This document shows positions 15,126 through 19,317 of a DNA stretch of 19,317 nt, piece after piece; the first letter of the stretch is position 1; every line of letters starts with the position of its first letter. Both the position numbers and the translations under genes were made by a program. This DNA comes from JBFLYN01 sp040756655 (GTDB taxonomy: Bacteria > Bacillota > Sulfobacillia > UBA8153). Below the pieces are notes generated by a model, which worked only from the letters and a program-made list of their open reading frames with translations, was not told where the DNA came from and made no database searches. The stretch spans positions 1 to 19,317 of the forward strand of contig JBFLYN010000049.1 in NCBI GenBank assembly GCA_040756655.1, in the 5' to 3' direction.

Positions 15126-16033
15126 GGGGGACCTCCTAATCCAACCCGGAGCAACCGATAGCTGGTTATGCCGAAATCCGCAGCCCCCGGTGCCTCTTCG
15201 CCCTCGTACACGTATTTCAAGAAGCGTCCATAAATGTGGCTGCCATCGTAACCCTCCAGGAAGAACGCGCCGAACCCCAAGACCCGGAGTTCCTTCCGCC
15301 CGCCGACGTTGAAGCTCTCGACAATGGGTATGATGAGCACCCGGGCAGAGCGAGCACTGTGATTTTGGAAAGTGTCGTTGGGCGACACATCCAAGCGGTA
15401 CTTGATCCCGTCCCGGGTGGGCCCGACCATGTTACCGGGTTCGGTGAGGAAAGTCTGGCCGGCCGCTATGGACCCGGAATGGCCGTACATGATGTTTTGC
15501 CTGTAGACATCGGCGCCGGTCCCCCCCAGGGCCATGGCGTGGAAGTTCCCTTGCTGGGGACCAGGCACCCCGTCGGTGGACTGGAGCTTGATAACGTAGG
15601 CCTGTCCGTAGTTAAAGGGAGCAGTCTCGATCCCAAACGGCTGGGCGCCGCGGAGCTTCCCTACCGTTACGACCTCGGCCTCGGCTGTTGCCTGGACCAT
15701 TCCGCTGGACCTGCCGATGACTGCCCCAAAGGGGAACACGACATCTGCATCGACGACTACGCGCAGGCGGTTTCCAGGCGGCAGCACCGTGACCTCTGCC
15801 CGGTCTGGGTTATAGCCGTTGGCGGACAGGTTCTCCCGGGCCTTCACCACTGCAGCATGGGGAGACCAGGGGAGTTCGCGGACGCCGGCCATTACAGCAG
15901 CGTCGGCGATGTTGACCAGTTGCTGGCGGGAGAGGTACGCCCGGCCTGCATCTACGGAGACGGCAGTAAACCCGAAGATAGCCACGCCGGCAAGAGCTAC
16001 CAACAGGGTTACGCTGCCCCGGCGGTCGTCCAT
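15122..16033 (-). CDS. TadG-like Flp pilus assembly protein
   Basis: A 303-aa protein with the N-terminal TadE/G-like membrane segment: MDDRRGSVTLLVALAGVAIF then GFTAVSVDAGRAYLSRQQLVNIADAAVMAG, typical of the putative Tad domain (Pfam 13400 type). The glycine at the cytoplasmic edge is kept, but the Glu+5 of true pseudopilins is absent (Leu), as is usual for TadG proteins. The remaining roughly 230 residues are exported and not recognised beyond the family. ATG 16033 has a strong GGGAGGGAGG SD. It follows tadE by 18 bp and overlaps cpaB by 4 bp. TadG-like proteins are thought to act as minor pilus components or to link the pilus to the envelope. Confidence 0.85.
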   Translation of the reverse strand: MDDRRGSVTLLVALAGVAIFGFTAVSVDAGRAYLSRQQLVNIADAAVMAGVRELPWSPHAAVVKARENLSANGYNPDRAEVTVLPPGNRLRVVVDADVVFPFGAVIGRSSGMVQATAEAEVVTVGKLRGAQPFGIETAPFNYGQAYVIKLQSTDGVPGPQQGNFHAMALGGTGADVYRQNIMYGHSGSIAAGQTFLTEPGNMVGPTRDGIKYRLDVSPNDTFQNHSARSARVLIIPIVESFNVGGRKELRVLGFGAFFLEGYDGSHIYGRFLKYVYEGEEAPGAADFGITSYRLLRVGLGGPP

Positions 16034-16051
16034 GCTAGTTCCTCCCTCCCG

Positions 16052-16438
16052 TCAATCCATGCGCATGGCCAGGGACGCGCGAATGGGCACTGGGGCCGGC
16101 CAGCCCGGGATCAGTGGGTACACGGTAACAAAGGTGTAATTGAGGACCACAGTCAAATCCCCCCCGCGGTGCCTCTGCCCCTGCGGAGGAGTGATGAAGA
16201 TGGAAAGACGCGACTGGTCAAGGGTGGCTGCCGCGTATCGCACGCGCTGCTCGATCTCGAGGTCGGTAGCACCAGTTATGCCCAGGCGCACGCCCTCACG
16301 GGTAGCGTGCTGGAGTAACAGGTGGGCGTGAACAAGTCGGCCAGACTCGACGATACCGAACAGGACCAGGAGGAGGACAGGCAATACCAGTGCCATTTCC
16401 ACCGTGGCCTGCCCGGAACGCGAACGCCTAAGTAGCAT
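16052..16438 (-). CDS. tadE: TadE pseudopilin
   Basis: A 128-aa minor pilin-like protein. The processing site is RRSRSG|QATVEM, followed by the hydrophobic ALVLPVLLLVLFGIVESGRL: cleavage after Gly leaves Glu at +5, the rule for prepilin peptidase substrates. The rest (LLLQHATREGVRLGITG, then a beta-rich tail) matches TadE. The cognate peptidase (TadV) is not encoded in this window. ATG 16438 has GGGGAGGTG about 6 bp upstream. It lies 100 bp after the pilin gene, with a GC-rich hairpin between them. Confidence 0.92.
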   Translation of the reverse strand: MLLRRSRSGQATVEMALVLPVLLLVLFGIVESGRLVHAHLLLQHATREGVRLGITGATDLEIEQRVRYAAATLDQSRLSIFITPPQGQRHRGGDLTVVLNYTFVTVYPLIPGWPAPVPIRASLAMRMD

Positions 16439-16465
16439 GCAGGCACCTCCCCGGCGGTAGAAAGC

Positions 16466-16492
16466 GGGCCCGGTCCACCAGGCGCCGGGCCC
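16466..16492 (-). terminator. GC-rich hairpin between flp and tadE
   Basis: On the minus strand CCGGGCCC and GGGCCCGG form a perfect 8-bp stem with an 11-nt loop, followed by GCTTTCT. Placed between the major pilin gene and the assembly genes, it may be a partial terminator or a 3' stabiliser that keeps pilin mRNA in excess. The role is inference; the T-run is weak. Confidence 0.45.
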
Positions 16493-16538
16493 ACACTCTG
16501 AGCAGTCCCGGCTGCGCGTTGCCGGGGGGAAGTCTCCA

Positions 16539-16727
16539 CTAGGGGACCTGTGCCGCGGTCAGCCTGTTCACTATGGTCTGGAACATCTGCTGCAGCTCAT
16601 CACTCATGAGCCCCAACACTGTGATGACCGCTATGGCGATGAGACCGATGATCAAACCATACTCAACCATGCCCTGGCCGCGCTTGCTCCTGAACAGGTT
16701 TTGAATGCCGATAAAGAGCGCCGTCAC
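16539..16727 (-). CDS. flp: Flp/Fap type IVb pilin
   Basis: A 62-aa major pilin precursor and first gene of the Tad operon. The leader ends SKRG|QGMVEYGL, so cleavage leaves Glu+5-Tyr+6, the hallmark of Flp pilins. A single hydrophobic helix follows (GLIIGLIAIAVITVLGLM), then a short polar tail (SDELQQMFQTIVNRLTAAQVP). The size is typical for the family. GTG 16727 is preceded by GGAGGAGGTGA at about 6 bp, one of the strongest SD sites in the window, as expected for an abundant protein. Only one pilin gene is present. Confidence 0.95.
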   Translation of the reverse strand: MTALFIGIQNLFRSKRGQGMVEYGLIIGLIAIAVITVLGLMSDELQQMFQTIVNRLTAAQVP

Positions 16728-16841
16728 GTTTCGTCACCTCCTCCATTTCCTTCTCGCTGGCATCTTCATGGTAGCACTGCCCGGCTGGGGCCTGCATCGG
16801 GCGGGTGACCCAAAAACCTTGGGACTGGAGGCTCAGACTTT
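16728..16841. other. intergenic region carrying the Tad operon promoter
   Basis: The Tad operon promoter must lie here or within the truncated permease. On the minus strand TGCTACCAT (about 16770) resembles an extended -10 box, but no good -35 box is found. The pilin SD is at its left end. On the plus strand GGAGG (16827-16831) precedes the truncated permease frame. Confidence 0.3.
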
Positions 16842-17942
16842 GTGCAATGTGTCACCATCCCCCGCGTCACCGGGGTCAGTCCGGTCCTGCACATTGGCAG
16901 CCTGCACACGGTAGAGCTGGTGGGCGGGGCCAAGCGGACCAGAATGGAACTGGCCGCCTATGAACCAGAGTCCGGGTGCGACCCGGTGCTGGTGGCGGGC
17001 AGGAGCCTCCGGAAGGACGACGTGGCCAAGATCGTCACCAGCCAGGCGCTGCTCAGAAACCTGGGGTATGATGGCGATCCCCAGGGCGCGGTGGGCCAGA
17101 TCCTGCTGGGTACCACCCGGCCAGGTTACACCGCCTGGGGCTCTGAGGTAGTTGGGCCCCCGCCCCCCAACGATGCGGACCAGTACTGGAGGTTTCTGGA
17201 GCAGAGGGTAACCAGGTTCGAGGCGCAGATCATCGGGGTGATGGCCTCGGGCCCCACCGAGATGTTCATGAACCTCACCAACCTCCACTGGGGCCGGGAC
17301 CTGAACGGGTGGCGGGAGTGGTGCGAGGAAAACGACGGCAGCGGGAACGAAGTATGGACGTCCGTACTGGTCTCCGAGTTCGAACGGCGCGGCTACGAAA
17401 CGGTGCTCGTCATGGTAGACAACGTGGCCCATGTCCAAGCCGTGGCGGGTGCCGTGGAAAACCTGAGACTGGGTACACGGACGGCCAGGGACGTGCTGGA
17501 CAACCTGGCGGTGGCCACCCGCATCCTCAGCCTGATCCTGGGGGCCATCGGTGCGGTGTCCTTGGGCGTAGCTACCATCGGCATCGTCAACACCATGGTC
17601 ATGGCCATCTACGAGCGTACCCGGGAAATCGGGGTCATGCGCGCCTGCGGGGCGACCCGGGCCACCATCCGTTGCCTGTTTGCCTTCGAAGCGGCCGTGC
17701 TGAGATTCCTGGGAGGCGTGCTGGACCCGGGAATGAGCTGGGTCCTGGCCGTGGCCGGGAATCACTGGCTCAACCGGTTTGCCGAAAGCTACGGTGTCAT
17801 GGCCCGAAACGCCATCGCTTTCCCGCCTTGGTTGACCAACGGCGTTGTCGCCTTCACCACCGTCATCGGCTTGGTCGCAGGTCTCTACCCGGCTGTGAGG
17901 GCTGCCCGCCTCAACCCGGTGGAGGCGCTGCGGTACAAGTAG
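16842..17942 (+). pseudogene. ABC transporter permease (MacB/FtsX type), 5'-truncated
   Basis: The frame (366 aa from GTG 16842) begins in the middle of a MacB-type periplasmic domain (VTGVSPVLHIGSLHTVELVG). The expected N-terminus, a cytoplasmic stretch and first membrane helix, is absent, and the upstream in-frame codons stop at 16806. The C-terminal half is good: LSLILGAIGAVSLGVATIGI, then MVMAIYERTREIGVMRACGATRATIR, the helices to residue 366 and the classic ending AARLNPVEALRYK. Without the first helix it is unlikely to work as a permease, and no ATPase partner adjoins it. A GGAGG lies 10 bp before GTG 16842, so a shortened product could still be made. The break abuts the Tad operon promoter region and suggests a deletion junction. 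Confidence 0.7.
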
Positions 17943-18213
17943 AGTGCGGGCCGGGCGTCTGCGCTCCCCAGCCAACCCCAGCTGTGTTGCCGCCGGTGGC
18001 AGACTGACACCTAGCGTGACTTTCCGTAACTGCTCAGCCCGTCCCGGCAAGATCCAGTAGTGCGCTTCTTCTGCCCCCCGGAATTCCTCCTTCCCGAAGT
18101 GTGGGTGCGCAATCTCATTTCTCGGATAGGTGAGCGACGGCCCGCAGGGAAGTGTGGCGCCATGCGTGGGGAGACTTCCGGCATTCGCCCCCGGCGGGGA
18201 GACCATGACCGGT
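17943..18213. other. spacer between permease remnant and IS66-type fragment
   Basis: About 270 bp with no supported gene. It probably holds the outer end of the IS66-type element, read on the minus strand (for example CTGAGCAGTTACGG near 18025-18040), but I cannot define its terminal repeat. Confidence 0.35.
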
Positions 18214-18933
18214 TCAAGGGGCACGGGGTTGGAGGAACGGCTGGCCCCGGAAGCCGGCCTCGAGCGCCGCCAGGACCGAGTGACCCCGCTTGCGGACGGT
18301 CGAGATGTAGCCGCGGATGCGGCAGAAGGCCTGTGCACCGGCGAAGCTGCGGAAGGTACCGGAGATCTTCTGCTGCACCTTGATCATGCGCAGGTCGCGC
18401 TCTGCCAGGTTGTTGTCGAAGGGCACCGCGAAGTCGTACATGAAGGCGAGCACCGCGGGGCGGTGCTGCTCCAGCCGGTCGAGCAAGTTTTGGGCCGGCG
18501 TTTGCTTGGGTCTGCCGCGCTGACCGGCGGGACGGGGCACAGCCGGGAGAGGGTTCTCCGCCCGGCCGCGGGCCAGCACCTCGGTGTACCGCTTTGCCAG
18601 ACGTTCCAGCTTCTTTCGGCCGCGCACACCCTTGACCATCGCGGTGTAGGGTACCGGGTCCACGGTTACCGCTTGCTCGAGGAGCCGGTAGAACAGTTTG
18701 CCGCGGTGACGCGAAGTCCGACGGTTGAACCGGAAGGTGTACTCATCCAGGTAGTAGTCGAGATGCTCACGGCTGACAGCGCCTTGATGAGTACCCAGTA
18801 GCCAGCGCTCCAGGAGCGAGGCCACCCGGTGAACACGAGGCAGCACCAGCGTGCGACTGGGCGGGCCACGGGTTCCCCGGAAATCGCCCTCAGCGAGGTG
18901 GCAGGGTGCGAACGGGTTCAGGGCGAGCGGCAA
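18214..18933 (-). pseudogene. chimeric ORF: IS1595-type then IS66-type transposase C-termini
   Basis: One open frame of 239 aa joins pieces of two unrelated transposases. Residues about 30-98 (LPRVHRVASLLERWLLGTHQ, HLDYYLDEYTFRFNRRTSRH, RGKLFYRLLEQAV) are the C-terminus of an IS1595-type (ISXO2-like) transposase. From about residue 105 (RKKLERLAKRYTEVLARGRA, FDNNLAERDLRMIKVQQKIS, RIRGYISTVRKRGHSVLAAL) it is the C-terminus of an IS66-type DDE transposase, including the final catalytic Glu in NNLAERD (E178). Both parts lack their N-terminal catalytic residues, so no activity is expected. The frame fusion near 18620-18635 (minus strand) probably arose by insertion of one element into the other followed by deletion. 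The TTG start at 18933 is arbitrary. Confidence 0.82.
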
Positions 18934-19097
18934 GCAAGCGACCCGTGGGTGGTAAGCCTCCCCTTACCATGACAGCGGGCGGCGATGGCATTGCGGCGCA
19001 GGTGGTAGGCGACCAGTTCCCGCGCACTGGTGGCCGGCAGGTACGCACAGGCCAGGGCGCTGGCCACCAGGATGCGAGCTTGGGGCAGGGTCAAGTC
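18918..19097 (-). pseudogene. transposase-like fragment, family not assigned
   Basis: A 59-codon frame bounded by stops reads LTLPQARILVASALACAYLP then ATSARELVAYHLRRNAIAAR. It overlaps the start of the chimeric transposase ORF in another frame. The pattern (helical, then AYHLRRNAIAAR) resembles a transposase end or domain edge, but I cannot name the family. No start codon with an SD. It is one more scrap in an IS graveyard. Confidence 0.4.
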
Positions 19098-19132
19098 CTA
19101 AGTCGATCGAGGTTAGAACATGCGCCGGGGTG

Positions 19133-19150
19133 GTCAACTTTATGGTTGAC
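19133..19150. repeat. short perfect inverted repeat
   Basis: GTCAAC (19133-19138) and GTTGAC (19145-19150) flank TTTATG. It lies between the transposase scrap and the IS3 element and may be an IS end or a stray regulatory dyad. Confidence 0.35.
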
Positions 19151-19194
19151 AAACACACACAGGGTCTCCACCCTCCCAAGAGGCCACACACTCC

Positions 19195-19219
19195 TGAGCT
19201 TGACCCGGTTTGGTGGACA
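19195..19219 (+). repeat. probable left inverted repeat of an IS3-family element
   Basis: The sequence starting TGAGCTTGACCCGGTTTGG, just upstream of the orfA start, resembles the TG-starting terminal repeats of IS3-family elements. The matching right end lies beyond the window, so the boundary is not proven. Confidence 0.5.
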
Positions 19220-19248
19220 CCCCATACTTGAGACAGGGGAGGTTGCCA

Positions 19249-19317
19249 ATGCCGGGAACAAGACCACCATATCCGCTGGAGTTCCGGGCGGAAGCTGTCC
19301 GCTTGGTACGCGAGAGT
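19249..19317 (+). CDS. IS3 family transposase OrfA, first codons
   Basis: ATG 19249, with GGGGAGG about 6 bp upstream, opens a frame that runs off the right edge after 23 codons: MPGTRPPYPLEFRAEAVRLV then RES. The pattern YPxEFRAEAVRLVRES is the start of the helix-turn-helix OrfA of IS3-family elements, which is fused to the DDE catalytic OrfB by programmed frameshifting. The element should continue beyond the window. Confidence 0.82.
   Translation, partial: MPGTRPPYPLEFRAEAVRLVRES

Noticed and set aside
15236..16318. 360-codon plus-strand frame opposite the TadG-like and TadE genes
   Set aside because: Antisense to two genes with clear families, SD sites and operon overlaps; no recognisable domain.
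16833..18338. 501-codon open frame on the minus strand
   Set aside because: It runs antisense to the ABC permease and into the IS66 region in a different frame. Its composition (His/Pro/Gly/Arg rich) is typical of GC-driven antisense frames, and the sense frames have clear homology.

Overview
The window looks like chromosomal DNA of a GC-rich, spore-forming Firmicute, probably a clostridial or Moorella/Desulfotomaculum-like thermophile. The evidence is a spore photoproduct lyase gene, an FMN riboswitch driving an ECF-type S component, strong purine-rich Shine-Dalgarno (SD) sites with frequent GTG and TTG starts, and a Tad pilus operon with no outer-membrane secretin. The taxonomic placement is inference; the gene families are read from the sequence.

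Layout. 1-490: 5' part of an IS1634-type transposase (minus), running off the left edge. 712-1992: a methyl-accepting chemotaxis protein. 1946-2702: FMN-riboswitch-controlled riboflavin S component (minus), overlapping the chemoreceptor tail to tail. 2724-3158: YuiD/DUF212 protein (minus). 3192-4626: MATE exporter with its own promoter. 4623-5636: spore photoproduct lyase (minus), overlapping MATE by 4 bp. 5780-7066: PLP-dependent alpha-oxoamine synthase, closed by a hairpin terminator.

7148-9626 is the accessory stretch. It holds an unrecognised membrane protein of visibly lower GC, coupled to a small upstream ORF. Two near-identical hairpin repeats (7479-7532 and 8741-8804) each place an SD opposite its complement just upstream of a small ORF. 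A strong palindrome closes the unit at about 9127. I regard this leader-plus-ORF module as the best candidate for something undescribed.

9627-16727 (minus) is one continuous Tad/Flp pilus operon. In transcription order it encodes Flp pilin, TadE pseudopilin, a TadG-like protein, CpaB/RcpC, CpaE/TadZ, the TadA ATPase, TadB, TadC, and a DUF192 protein translationally coupled to TadC. Several junctions are ATGA overlaps. No prepilin peptidase or secretin is visible.

16842-19317 is a decayed, IS-rich flank: a 5'-truncated MacB/FtsX-type permease, a chimeric ORF joining IS1595-type and IS66-type transposase C-termini, another transposase-like scrap, and the first codons of an IS3-family orfA at the right edge.
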